Shown: positions 1-10,759 of the stretch, one piece after another
Layout: each line of letters opens with the position of its first letter
How positions within the stretch are numbered: the stretch's first letter is position 1
Source: Metellina segmentata
Taxonomy: Eukaryota; Arthropoda; Arachnida; Araneae; Tetragnathidae
Assembly (NCBI GenBank): GCA_947359465.1
Contig: OX375882.1
Location: 54,930,509 to 54,994,508 of the forward strand
DNA length: 64,000 nt
Direction of reading: 5' to 3'
The notes under the pieces: generated by a model
What the model saw: the letters and a program-made list of their open reading frames with translations, nothing else
Database searches by the model: none
What the model was told of the DNA's origin: nothing
Made by a program: the position numbers and the translations under genes

Positions 1-814
1 TTATTCTTTCAAGATATGGCTGTCAGAATCAGAAATAGCGTATCTAAGTTATAATTAAAACATCGAAAACCCTTAATGCTTTACTAGTGGGTGGCTACAA
101 TATTTTTAAAGAATCACATTTTGAAGAAATTCAGTGAGGGGTGCCAACTCTTAGGGACCAGAATCTGGCATCCATAAACTGTAATCCTTTTTTACGGCGG
201 ATTTTTCAGCCTTCTAAAAAAGGTTTGGTTGAGTTTTATGGCGCAAGGGACATGATTGGCTAAGCTGAGCGAAACACAAGGCAAATAATACCCAAGTAGT
301 GTATGGGTCTGTACTAGTCTGATTGGAGGAGTAGATGGGTAACAATTTATTTTTCTATGTCAGTCAATCTACGTCTGCCAATGTATAATAATTTATTTGT
401 CCACAAAACGAAAATTTCTGTGGTAACAGATTTCTAAACTTATTCTAACACATCACTAAATTAACAAGAATTAGAATTGTGATTTCAATTGTGAAAGTCG
501 TAAATCTTATTCTAGAGATGATATATGCATCGTTCTAGGAATATAATGATTCGAATCTTCTCAGGGGGTAACAGCATACGGAGCACTGTATGGAAATGTC
601 AGTTTTTTACCACTGAAAACTTCACAACTCCTTCTCTTAATTTTTAAGAATTGAAATTAAAAAACTTTTTGACTAAAAGAGCGTCGCAAAATAAAATAAA
701 ATATTTGCGAAATAAATATAATACATGTCAAATTGACTGAACAGATTTAATTTCAGGAAATATTTCATTTTAGAAAATAGTTTCCTAAACTCTTTTGGCT
801 CAATGTGTCCTTTT
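1..814. other. AT-rich stretch, no gene seen
   Basis: No open frame with coding character and no splice-flanked exon was seen. The only recognisable element is a dispersed repeat at about 225-300, listed separately. Confidence 0.5.
225..300 (+). repeat. Dispersed 'TGGCGCAAGG' repeat, copy 1
   Basis: The stretch contains GGTTGAGTTTTATGGCGCAAG followed by a sequence ending in ACACAAGG. Related stretches occur near 5515-5560, 15412-15482 and 54240-54275 on plus, and near 34965-35035 and 61905-61970 on minus. Family identity is unknown. It is short and may be one end of a SINE or MITE. Confidence 0.5.
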
Positions 815-897
815 CAAGATTTGGTCAGTTTTCTTCTAATGACGAGATATCTCGTCCATCAAGATTTGGTCATTCTCACCTCAGATACTTCGTCAAG
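815..897 (+). repeat. Dispersed 45-bp palindromic-core repeat, locus 1
   Basis: About 1.8 units of a ~45 bp repeat (AAGATTTGGTCA..., then TAATGACGAGATATCTCGTC). The core GACGAGATATCTCGTC is a perfect 16-bp palindrome. The same unit occurs at six other places in the window. Confidence 0.7.
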
Positions 898-1376
898 ACA
901 CACACAAGGAGATTTAAATAGAGAGGTTGCCGACGCACTCTTTAAAACCATCTGGACGCTGAAGGAGATCTTTTAGATAGACATATTGACAGATTTACGA
1001 CAGGAGATCAGTGAAACACCTGCCAGTATTGACTCCTGACACAAACCTGTTATTTGTTTTGTTCTTTTCAGATGTTTCTAGATATCACTAAAATGAACTG
1101 GTTAACAAAATATTCAGATTTGCAGAAGTGTGAAGGATCGAACTGAATTTTTTAAGATTCTAAGAGTACAGAAATTATGCCCCTTTCAGGAACGCGAAAA
1201 TTAAGACAGAACTAAAACTTCTCACCATGGTGCATAGTTTGTTATTAGAAACAACGAATAGACGTCACTGGGAAAAACCAATTAAAATAGAAATAGATTT
1301 TTATAATGCAAAAACAACCATAATTTGATTAAAAGATTTTTGAAACAGTCAAGCTTAATGATTGAGATTAAAGGTA
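898..1376. other. Unannotated AT-rich stretch
   Basis: Nothing recognisable was seen: no coding frame and no repeat matched elsewhere in the window. Confidence 0.4.
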
Positions 1377-1465
1377 TAGGTAGGTAGTTAAATTAACTTC
1401 TCTCTGGAATAACAAAATTGGTGGCCCTCCGGGATGAATCCTATATGAAAAGATCCGAGGACTAT
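1377..1465 (-). repeat. SINE tail fragment
   Basis: A degenerate fragment of the common SINE body read on the minus strand. It has GGTAGGTAGTTAAATTAAC at the tail end, then CGGGATGAATCC and AAAGATCCGAGGA as in the better copies. The tRNA head is absent. Confidence 0.55.
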
Positions 1466-1467
1466 AT

Positions 1468-1780
1468 GCCGACCAACCGTACTAGTGTTTAAGGTGTTAG
1501 CCTCTGCATCGGAAGGTCCCTGGTTCGAATCTGGGTCAGCGCATGGATGCTTGTAAGCATATAGTGTAGAGGCGGTTGGTGCACCTTAAATCTGTCGGTC
1601 TAAAGCCCTCACGTTGGAGTGGAAGTTTGGATAGTGGAGTGCCAGATCAGGTGTTGCCTCGTCATCTGACCGTGGTTCAAAAATACGTGGTGTTGTCCTC
1701 GAATTTTTCCCTTGTGGGATTAATCCCGGACAGCCCTTTGTGTTGTTCTAGTACGACGTTAATTAAAAATTACCAATTAC
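1468..1780 (+). repeat. tRNA-derived SINE, head type A, near full length
   Basis: The 5' tRNA-like head has an A-box-like AGTGTTTAAGGTGTTAG and a B box GGTTCGAATC. A body common to all copies follows (TGCACCTTAAATCTGTCG, ATCTGACCGTGGTTCAA, GTGTTGTCCTCG, TTAATCCCGGAC), and the tail is TACGACGTTAATTAAAAATT. A 79-codon frame inside the SINE is not a gene. The next SINE abuts it tail to tail. Confidence 0.85.
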
Positions 1781-2014
1781 CGAGGACAGCACCTCGTATT
1801 TCTATCGTAGTCTGATGACGAGGTCAACACCTGAGCTTGCACCACCCTACATTCCAAACTTCCACACCGCGCTAACGCGAGGACATTTTGTGTTCACGGC
1901 GGATTTAGCTGGCACGAGCTCGCAGTATACGATGGTCTTTGGTTGAATTAAGTAACGAACTCACACCCTCCGGTTGTAATTCACTACTCTACCAACCAGG
2001 CTACCGCGGCCCGA
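1781..2014 (-). repeat. tRNA-derived SINE, head type B, tail-truncated
   Basis: On the minus strand the head reads GGCCGCGGTAGCCTGGTTGG, an A-box type different from the neighbouring copy. The same body follows, up to the CCGAGGACA... segment, where it joins the tail of the preceding plus-strand SINE. The pair forms an inverted repeat with essentially no spacer. Confidence 0.75.
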
Positions 2015-2534
2015 AATAAAAAAGTATCTCATCGTAATCTGATAGTGAATTTAGTTTCAAACCATGCATGACAGCACAAATTTAATGAATTCTCCAGGAA
2101 AATAACACGGAGTGGAAACGCTTTGCTCGAGGAAAAGAAGTAAACACATTAGACTCAATTTTCAAGATCAACTAAGCTTCCCCCTGTCACGCTTTGTGAC
2201 ATCATTTCACGCGTCCATGGCAAGGGTACTTTTCTCTCCCCCTCTTAAGTTTAATGACTTCCACTCAGGCTTCGACTCGGACTTTTACCGGTTCACTTAC
2301 ACTGAATCCCCGTCTCGCACTGCTGACCAGTCTTAAAGGAGCACTTTCTGAGTGATAATCGCTGAAAACCCATGGGTCAATAAGATCAGACAAAGAAGAA
2401 TGATGACCGCCGGTGTCAACGTACAAACATTGCTTGACCAACTGCCCGGGTTCAAGCCAATTAGAAAGAATACCTGGTAGTTGTCTTGATGTCTTACTGT
2501 AAAACGAACAAAGCAGAGTGAGGTATGAAAATGT
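2015..2534. other. Unannotated stretch
   Basis: Overlapping frames on both strands (2112-2336 plus, 2265-2597 minus) show no recognisable motif or flanking splice sites. I regard them as chance frames. Confidence 0.4.
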
Positions 2535-3620
2535 ACAGCCATCAAAATAAAAAACGACGCACCATATCGCAATTGCACAATTTACATCGCAAAGCAAAAC
2601 GTGGCAATCGATAGGGATGAATGTTTTTTACAAATATCAAAATTTGTCTAAGGGGCCGTCTTCATATTAAATTGGATGCCTGCTCCGATAATTTCAATAC
2701 GAACCCCCATCTTTTATCACAAATTTAGATTCTACATACAATTTCAGGCGGAAATAAAAAGAGTTCATAGATTTTATTGGATTTCTCACCGATTTGTAAG
2801 TGTTTGAAAATTAGATCTAATGTTAAATTGGTGTTTCACGTTTTTTGTTATACTTGCTACAAACATTAATTTTTCTTGGAAATTGGTATTTCATCCTTTG
2901 CTACACAAAAATCCAAACGCAATCTATAAACATTTTAATTATCAAACTAAATTTACTATTTTTATCTATTATGAAATTAATTTTCATAAAAGTTATAAAT
3001 AGAAACGTGGGCAAATTTTGACACCATGTGATTCAACTGTTACTGAAACATCGGAATTTCAAATTTCAGCTCATTACGTGCATAATTAGTAGCGCAGAGA
3101 GACTGCGAAATTCGATGATTATTATCGTTATGGGGGATTGTTCACAAAGTGAAAACTGAAATTTCTGCCAACAGATCCTGGAATTCAATCCGAAAAATCG
3201 ATTCTGACTTTGTCACCATCTTAATGGACTTCATACCAAGGCGCCTGCAACAGGTCATGGAATGCGACGGCCACTACACATCTTTAAAATTTATAATGTG
3301 ATTGAATTCCGAACATTTATACGCTCCCTCAATGGTTTTTATGGATTTTCTCGGTCAATTATACGCGCGCGCGCGCGCGCCGTTTTACATTATTTTTTCA
3401 TCAAATCCGCCTGAAATTTTGTGTAGAATCCAAATTTCTGATAAAAAGTTCACATTGAAATTATCGGAGCAAGCACCCAATTTAATATAAAAACGGCCCC
3501 TTAGACAAATTTTAAATATTTATATTTGAAGAAACCATATATCTCTATCGATTGCTACCTTCCGTCTTGCTCTGTGATGTAAATTGTGCAATTGCGATCG
3601 GGTGAGTCGTTTTTTTCTTC
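2535..3620. mobile_element. Foldback-like element with ~230 bp inverted arms
   Basis: The left arm (about 2545-2755) and right arm (about 3405-3615) are inverted copies. Both carry ATCGCAATTGCACAATTTAC, TTTGTCTAAGGGGCCGT, TGCTCCGATAATTTCAAT and ATTTCAGGCGGA in opposite orientation. The ~650 bp centre is AT-rich and has no transposase frame. The long arms suggest a non-autonomous foldback or MITE-like DNA element. Exact ends and target duplication could not be fixed by eye, and the family is unknown. Confidence 0.7.
3364..3381. repeat. (CG)n microsatellite
   Basis: A pure alternating CG run of about 18 bases lies inside the right half of the inverted-repeat element. The left half has no counterpart, so it expanded after the arms formed. 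Confidence 0.9.
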
Positions 3621-3654
3621 TGTCGGCTCTACCTTTATCTTGGTATCTCTCCAT

Positions 3655-4026
3655 ATCTCTCTATATTAAAAAAAAGCTACCGCCGCCGCCAACGCCGCAG
3701 GATTGAAAACTGTGTTGTTTAGCTCGATTCTTAGACGGTTTCCCGAGAAAGTACTGATCGGAAAAAAAACGAAATTAACATGGTTTGTTCTTCATCGTAT
3801 TCCCTGGACAATTATTAAGATTTTTTTTCCGATGCGGCTAATAGTTTAGGGTTTATTAAGTGTCAAAATTGAAGAAGCGAAATTTCTTCCGCGAGTGAGC
3901 AAAACACATACAAATTTTCAGTCTTCAGCCGTAAGTTTTTTTTAAAGAGTACCTCTCAACGTAAATTTTTGCAGCTTGTCGCTTGTGTTGGCGAGCGTAA
4001 GCGAGCAGGTGGCGGAGCCCCCTAGT
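3655..4026 (+). mobile_element. Non-autonomous Helitron-like element, copy 1
   Basis: The 3' end reads GCGAGCGTAAGCGAGCAGG, then a GC-rich hairpin (GGTGGC GGA GCCCCC), then CTAG with T following. That is the classical Helitron terminus (hairpin, CTRR, insertion before T). The 5' side begins near TCTCTATATTAAAAAAAAGC. No Rep/helicase coding is present. It is followed directly by a second copy. Confidence 0.7.
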
Positions 4027-4246
4027 TAAAAAAAAGTTACCGCCGTCGCCGGATTGAAACTGTGTTGTTTAGCTCGATTCTTAGACGGTTTCCCTAGAAA
4101 GTTAGAATCAGAAAAATATAAAATTAACATGGTTTGTTCTTTATCATGTTACCTGGAGAAGTGTAAAGATTTTTTTCCGATGCGGTTATTAGTTTAGGGT
4201 TTATTAGTTGGCGAGCGTAAACGAGCAGGGGGCGGAACTCCCTAGT
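4026..4246 (+). mobile_element. Non-autonomous Helitron-like element, copy 2
   Basis: It starts within one or two bases of the first copy's CTAG and repeats the same interior (TTGAAACTGTGTTGTTTAGC, TTAGACGGTTTCCC, ACATGGTTTGTTCTT). It lacks about 100 bp present in copy 1. It ends with a degraded hairpin, GGGGGCGGAACTCCCTAG, then T. Head-to-tail abutment at the 3' T is a known Helitron behaviour. Confidence 0.7.
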
Positions 4247-5604
4247 ATATTGAAAAAATGTCAATAGCTATTTTGCAAGTTTCTGATGACACTTATATTA
4301 ATAATTTCAAAAAATTGACATGACTACACTTCTTAAAATAGCAACAGCACTGGGTGACGTTATTTTGTCTTATGATTTGAACCAGAAGTAACATCCAGGA
4401 GAAAAATATAGCGTCGCGTAACCAAAGGATGTCCATATCTAACATGATCATCAGACCGAGTGTGCATGCGCATTGAGCACGGGGATTCAAAATATATCGA
4501 ATTTCTACGGTGTTGGGCGAGCTTTGGGTCAGTGTGACTTTGGATTCCGTGGAGTGAAGACTAAGGAAGTCATTGGAAAGCTACAATCACATGCCTTTAA
4601 TCCAATTAAATTATCCTTCAATAAAAATATCGAATTGCACTTCAATCGTTCAAACTGTGAATTAATTGTTGAACATACAATAAACAAAAGTTCAAACTTC
4701 CTATACTTGATTCATTCATTCCACAATCCAACATCAGGTCCGAGTATTCACGTCAAAACTTCTGCTCATGTCCACGACATAGCGTATTTTTAGTTTTAAA
4801 TGCGGTGTATGAAAAATACGTTTAGATTCTTTCACAATCTATTGACAGAACATTGGTGACTTTACTGGTTTAAACAAAAGCCCATTGTGTTAGGGGAGGG
4901 GAATAAAAACTGAAAAAGTTTGTTAAGATAATTGAATTTGTTTTAATATTGCATTTGTTAATTTAAGAACCTTCAACGAGGTTTAATTTTTCAAATACCT
5001 GGAATGATATACCACAGGTTGGTAGGCCCGGGAGCAGAAAGTGCTTAAAACTGCGACGTATGTCGCAAAACAATGTCTTTGCAGAACAATTTTTCCTTAA
5101 TTTTATCAAAATTGTAGCCGATTTGTTTTTTCGATAAGTTACGATGTTCTGTAGTGCAGAGCGCGATTCTTGCCCCACCGTTTTTTTCTTTTTCAAGCTA
5201 CGGAACAACCGTCCAAATGACCACAAACACTTTGTAAATAACACATCTATGTCAATGACAAAATATTTAATTTCAAAAGTTATCGATAGAATTGCAAATT
5301 CTGAAAGTATGCTTTGTTTTTAAATAAAGTAAGTGAATTAATTATGATGTTTTATTATAAATATGTAATACATATTTAGACGATAATTTGTTTTACGTCT
5401 GTTTTTGATTTTACTGCAGTTTTCAAAATTCGTACAAAATACCTGTAGAACAATTGCAATTGCTTGGAGTTGTGTTGCAGAATATCGAATACAATTCTGA
5501 ACCTGGGTTGGTTGGTAGCATTGGGTTTTTTGGCGCAAGGACTAGATTATGTCCTTCTAAATTTTAATTCAGTATATCAATTGAGTTTTAGTATACTTTT
5601 TTAC
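4247..5604. other. Unannotated AT-rich stretch
   Basis: The 106-codon frame at 4473-4793 begins with TTG, has no recognisable domain and no splice context, and is not called a gene. No repeat matched elsewhere, except a short 'TTGGCGCAAGGAC' motif near 5530. Confidence 0.4.
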
Positions 5605-5645
5605 TATAGGTTAGGTAGTTGAACTGGAGCAACGCAATGAGTTAT
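5605..5645 (-). repeat. SINE tail fragment
   Basis: TAGGTTAGGTAGTTGAACTG and GGAGCAACGCAATGAGTTAT match the 3' tail of the SINE family on the minus strand. Confidence 0.5.
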
Positions 5646-6127
5646 TACGCATTACAATATTATTATTTCAAATTATGATGAAATATTCTAGACTTAGATT
5701 AGAAAGATTCATTAGTAATTTACTTCTCAATTTTGTCTAGATGTTAGTTTTAGGCTTATTTTCCTCTCTGAATATGATGTATTGAAACATATGCTTTATA
5801 AAAAAATACGAACTTTAAGATATGTGTATTTTAACTGTCGCATTAGTTTACATAACTTTATTGCAACGGCTTGTATGAAATAAATGTTATTTGGATTGAA
5901 AAATAAAAATTTTTAAGGTATAATAATATTGCATAAATGCAATCAAGATTTCATATCACTGCATAGAATACGCAAAATCTCTTATTTACTATTCATATAA
6001 ATAAAGTTAGGAATTTGAGGTATATTAAAGCGAGATATCACATCAGTAAAAAAACGTCTACAGTAATAAATTAAATTTACTTTCATTTCGCAGTTACTCC
6101 AGTTAAATTGGTTAAACGTGTATTGTA

Positions 6128-6172
6128 ATTTTAATTTTTAATTAACGTCGTACTAGAGCAATACAACGGGCT
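6128..6172 (-). repeat. SINE tail fragment
   Basis: TTAACGTCGTACTAGAGCAA followed by TACAACGGGCTA matches the extreme 3' end of the SINE family. The remainder is missing. Confidence 0.65.
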
Positions 6173-6589
6173 AAAAAATTAGATTGAAAATGATCAGAAT
6201 AATCACTTTCTATTTTAAAGAAAATGCAAATGTATTTTAAGTTAGAAGAAAATAATTTTTAAACTCCATTTTGATTTTTTTATAGCTTCTACAGTTTACT
6301 TTGTACGAAATACCCCGTATGTTTGCTTTATACATCCATACAATCAAACCATCTATACTCACCTAGTACAAATCCAAATTTGGAGTGGATTGGTCGAACG
6401 TTGTAGATTTCTAAAGAGGACAGACAGGCGTGCATCAATATAAATATATCTTTTCCGTTACCACCACGTCAAAGTCACCAATCTGCATTTTGTCTATTTT
6501 CAAATAACTGTATTTTTCGAGCCCCATGTCATGTTTAATACGATGACAAGGCCACAAATCATCTTGATTCTTAATAGAAATCCCGATTT

Positions 6590-6853
6590 TCATAAGAAAA
6601 CAGCCTTTGATTCGTAACTCGATTCATCCCGAATCATCAAACTTAGAACGTGCTTTTTAATTTTGCTGATTGGTGACTTTTTCGTATGGTAACGATTTGG
6701 AATAATATCGTTTCCGTTATTATTCCAATGTCGCCATAAACGATTAGCATTTTCCACCGCTGCGCAGGGGTTGAACCGGGTCATCGCGAAACGTGAATCG
6801 GGTTGGATTATAAAAAGTTCATGAGCGTTATTATTTCCATCATCCACTTTCAT
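6590..6853 (-). CDS. Unrecognised 87-codon open frame
   Basis: A minus-strand ATG frame with a hydrophilic product rich in Asn, Lys and Ser. I recognise no domain, signal peptide or membrane segment. Local base composition is slightly less AT-rich than the surroundings, which is why it is mentioned. No donor or acceptor is obvious at its edges and there is no gene context. It could equally be a chance frame or part of an old repeat. Confidence 0.15.
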   Translation of the reverse strand: MKVDDGNNNAHELFIIQPDSRFAMTRFNPCAAVENANRLWRHWNNNGNDIIPNRYHTKKSPISKIKKHVLSLMIRDESSYESKAVFL

Positions 6854-7194
6854 GAAAAGGAAGGAAGCGAAGAATTGGGACTATCCGTTGCAGAGGAAAG
6901 TAGAAAAAGCTTTGGAGGGCATGCGAGATTTTATGAGCTTTACAATGCATCAGCCGCAGGGACGGGTGACTAAAAATAATCTTTATTTACAAAAAGGTGA
7001 AGCAAAATGTTTTTGTAAAGAATTGTAGAAGTTGAACAAGGAAGCTGGGGTACTTCAATCAAAATCAATATTGAGGTCCATACATAAAAAACGCACGCCA
7101 TTGAAAAAAAACTTGTTCCCCAATTTATCGGTTGAGTTTATTTATAATATCTTGCAAACCTGGTGTATAGCATCAGCGCTATGCTTTCTTAACC

Positions 7195-7236
7195 TTTAGA
7201 CTACGGCTGGTACAGCAGTTGTACCAGCCGTACCAG

Positions 7237-7322
<86 letters not shown>

Positions 7323-7335
7323 CCGTAGTCAAAAA
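7195..7335. repeat. (AT)n tract capped by inverted GACTACGGCT
   Basis: About 80 bases of pure AT alternation (7240-7321) are bounded by GACTACGGCT on the left and AGCCGTAGTC on the right. A hairpin (GGCTGGTACA/TGTACCAGCC) sits on the left flank. The caps also occur in the 138-bp array at 40687-41122, so this looks like a collapsed TIR element expanded by AT slippage. Confidence 0.7.
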
Positions 7336-7562
7336 GATAATTGTTTATAAAGAATTAAATTCGTTTATAAGGAATATAGCATTAACATTCAAAAAAATTT
7401 GATTTCATACCATTAAATGAAATAAAATGATCCAAAAGTGAATAGCAGCATTTTGCTTACTTTTACTGATGGTAATTCCAATAAAACGCAAGGCAAAAAG
7501 CACATCTCAGTCATTTTAATGCCTTTTCAAAGGCGATTCGGCATTTTTGGATGGTTGATCTA

Positions 7563-8089
7563 TTGGGTTGATGAAAAATTTGCCCCGTGTTTGGAGCTAG
7601 ATGGCATTGTAAGAACCGAAGTGTTATCTATTCCACGCGTGTAAAAGTTTTGATGCTGTCTGAAAGAAGAAGTTTCAGCTAGTACTTGGGAAAAAAATTG
7701 TGTTATTGGGTTGCGTTTTTAAAATTTTATCAAGCATTAAAAATGGCTGAAAATAAGAAGCATTTTTGACACATTAGGTTTTTTTTTTATTTCCGAAAAG
7801 GCAAGAATGCTTCTCAGACACAAAAGAAGATATGTGTTGTATAGGGTGTGGGTGTCGTTGACAATTCCCCACGTGCCGTAAGTGGTTCGGAAAGTTTCGT
7901 CACCTGGACCATTTCTTTCCAAGAAACCTCAGAATTTCTATGAGTTGAGAAGGATGCAGTTACCGGAGAGATGGAGAAAGGTTATCGAACATAACGCCAG
8001 ACTATATTCATTAAATGTAATTTTTAGTAAATAAAACTGTTCTTTAATTAATGTCACAAAAAATGGAACGAATTTTTCAATTAACCCCA
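7563..8089 (+). mobile_element. Internally deleted mariner-like element, copy 1
   Basis: The terminal repeat begins TTGGGTTGATG on the left, and a related inverted end (TTTTTCAATTAACCCC) lies on the right. TA dinucleotides flank both sides. The interior retains debris of a mariner transposase: the end of the N-terminal DNA-binding region (TCRKWFGKFRHLD) joined directly to a C-terminal stretch (WRKVI..N), with stops and frameshifts. The whole catalytic core is missing. Another element at 59784-60320 has the same join. Cannot encode a working transposase. Confidence 0.8.
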
Positions 8090-8099
8090 TATTTCCATT

Positions 8100-8340
8100 C
8101 ATATATTCTATTCTGCTTTCTATCTTCCAAGTTTCGCATTGTTTTATGTAAGCAGACTGCTGAAGAATTTCATTAAAGCGGCGAACTAACCCATGAAGTT
8201 TAGTAACATTAAGCAGCTCCATAGTTAAAATCAAGCCAATTTGAACTAAGAGGTAAAACTGGCGGATGAATCACTTAACGGTCGATTTATCGATTTTATA
8301 TTAAGGTAAATAGTAAGGTCGATTTATTTCTGTGCCGCGT
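8100..8340. repeat. Dispersed repeat beside deleted mariner, copy 1
   Basis: The stretch shares GCAGACTGCTGAAGAATTTC, TCCATAGTTAAAATCAAGC and GGTCGATTTATTTCTGTG with 59511-59760. Here it follows the mariner by about 10 bp, whereas at the other locus it precedes it. Family unknown. Confidence 0.65.
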
Positions 8341-9594
8341 TAAAGGTAGATTTTACCAATAAATTTGTAGTTGAATAGTTAAATAAAGCATTTTCAATCC
8401 GTCTATCAATGAAAAATTCGATTTCTCAGTAATGACATTAATTCTGCTATTAGTCTATATCCCAAATAATTAAAGTTTTAGTGAAAATTTGTTTAGTCAA
8501 TTGTTTATTCAATTTAATCTAACACTACATTTAGTAACAAATTTAGGAACCTTTTTTATTAGGGTCATAACAAAAATTGAGAAAATAGCAATTGTTTTAG
8601 TGCTATTCACTTCATATAATTATGTTGACATACACATATTATGTTGGACGTAAATAATAAATCTTCGCATGTTGGACGTAAAAATAATAAATCTTTGTAA
8701 GTTGAACGTAAATGAAAAAAATAAATCTGTGTATATTTCAGACTCTCTAAGCACTTAATTTGAACAAACTGAGAGAATTTATTCACAAATGAAAATTAAA
8801 AAGTCCAAATATTTAATTATAATAAATAATACACGAAAAACGCAAGCTTTATCAGATTAAAATATTCTTGCTTAAAATGCAATGAGAAAATGAAATCGTT
8901 TAAAATATTTTGCGTTTATAAAACAAGGATATACAAAGATCGAAACATTTAAAAACATTTTATAACTACTATCTCTATATCAAAACACAAAATATCACAA
9001 TCAATGAGATTTTAGAAAAACTTTCAGTTGCTCCAATAAACAGTGAATGTTTTTGATAGTCGCCTGGTAGATAAGGTTGTTAACCTGGATAAATACTATT
9101 TTTCTCATTTACTGAAAACAATCAATATAAATTAGAAATTTCTTTAATCATCTCATTCATTTTCTTGTACGTATAAATCCGAAATATCTTTTCCAACAAC
9201 CATGTGCAAAAAAAAAAGATTTTTATTAATACTAAAGTAGGTTGTATAGAATTTTACTAAGTAGAAGCAATTTTGCATTTGTTCAAGCTCCGGTTAATTT
9301 TGAATACAATAGAATTCAACGAACAGCTATCAAAATTCATGTGTCCCATATCTATTTATAGACCTAACATATCGTGCCATGCAGATATATATCACAAATT
9401 CATAAATAGGAAAGTAAAGACTGATTGATGTGTGTAGAACATGCATTAAATCTTAATATTGTTTCCTTTTCCGTCAAAAAAATGTTTCGAAAATAATGAC
9501 TTTTGGTGTTTTGCAGACGACTTTCGAAATGTAATAATTACTAACGACTAAAAATAATTTTTATAACGAAGCAAAACTATTTCTTTTATGCATC
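8341..9594. other. AT-rich stretch with a small tandem repeat
   Basis: Only a triplicated ~35 bp motif (ATGTTGGACGTAAATAATAAA) at about 8638-8735 stands out. No coding frame of interest. Confidence 0.4.
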
Positions 9595-9850
9595 TTATTG
9601 AAGAACTCAAAAGAAATTTTTTTTAGAATAGGTCAAGAGATAGTTGCATACACTTGTATGAAAGTTGTAATAGAAAAAAGCGTCCACACATGTGCTCCTA
9701 TCAATACATTATGAAAGTATCAAAGCATTGGAAATTATTTTTTGCGTGAAGTGTTAAAAATAAAAATAATAAAAACATATCAGATGTAAAAAAATGACAC
9801 ATTGACAGAAGTTTTCAAAATGGACCTTAGCCCTTTACCTACCAATATAC
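9595..9850 (+). repeat. Old dispersed repeat, copy A
   Basis: Weakly matches 10425-10720. Shared features in order are GTATGAAAGTTGTAATA, ATACATTATGAAAGTAT, an ATTTTTTGCGTG segment and AAAAATAAAAATAATAAAAA. A third copy lies inverted at 26555-26760. Confidence 0.5.
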
Positions 9851-10151
9851 ATACATAGTTTATTGCCCCGTAGGAAATAAAAAATGGTAAATAATTGAAA
9901 CGAAACGAAAGTTCATCATTAAAAAAGTTATTAGACTTTAAAGTTAGACTATATTTTACATAACTAATTTTTCATTTAAACTTATGCATTTTATTTTGTA
10001 TTCCAAGGGAAATAACTTAGTATTCATGAACTTTAATCTCGGAATTCATCAACTCAATATATCATTATATATCTTTAGACCTCTCTAGTAGTATATATTT
10101 ATACCTCTCTAGGAGTATATTACTAGTATATATCTATATACATAGTGTGTA

Positions 10152-10156
<5 letters not shown>

Positions 10157-10214
<58 letters not shown>
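10157..10214. repeat. (AT)n microsatellite
   Basis: A pure AT alternation of about 58 bases in a region rich in TATATA/CTAGTATA permutations (10050-10290). Confidence 0.95.
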
Positions 10215-10217
<3 letters not shown>

Positions 10218-10424
10218 CTCAACTATATATACCTAGGTAAAGCTAGTATTTAACTATATACATAGTATAATCTAGTATATACCTATTTTATATTTATGTA
10301 CCTTGTATGCGTATAAACCTACAAAAGCATATAAATATTTTCTCAGTTGATATTCCGACGTCTATGGAGTGTTCTAGATGGGTGATGATTCTACAGAGTC
10401 ACGTCAAACCATTTGTTATGAGCA

Positions 10425-10720
10425 AAATGCATTTGTATAAATCTGCATTCAGTCGAAAAAATGCCCAATGTCCAAATTTGCTGACCTCAAGCTTTATCCA
10501 CAAACCACTTCAAGGTATGAATGTTATAATAAAAAAAGTTTCCATGGTTCCCATCCGATACATTATGAAAATATTTGAACATTGGGACGCATTTTTTGTA
10601 CGCTGTACTAAAAATAAAACTAATAAAAATTTTGTTTTAAGCAGTTACCTAAAACCTAAAAAACGGACGTGGCCCTTTTCTACTAAGGTACTGAAATGTA
10701 CTACTTAGTATTTTTTAGCA
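10425..10720 (+). repeat. Old dispersed repeat, copy B
   Basis: The best-preserved copy of a three-copy family: CACTTCAAGGTATGAATG, ATACATTATGAAAATATTTG and TTTTGTACGCTGTACTAAAA. It contains most of a 133-codon open frame (10307-10708). The other copies do not conserve that frame and it has no known motif, so it is not called a gene. Confidence 0.55.
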
Positions 10721-10759
10721 CTGTTCTCTCCAAGGGGTTGGATCAGGGATACTGATTTG

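Noticed and set aside
3364..3381. (CG)n as Z-DNA regulatory element
   Set aside because: A short microsatellite in one arm of a mobile element, with no evidence of function.
4473..4793. 106-codon open frame
   Set aside because: Starts at TTG, has no domain, no splice context and no GC shift.
10307..10708. 133-codon open frame as a gene
   Set aside because: It begins with a non-ATG triplet at its outer limit, lies mostly in a dispersed repeat, has no motif, and is not kept open in the related copies.
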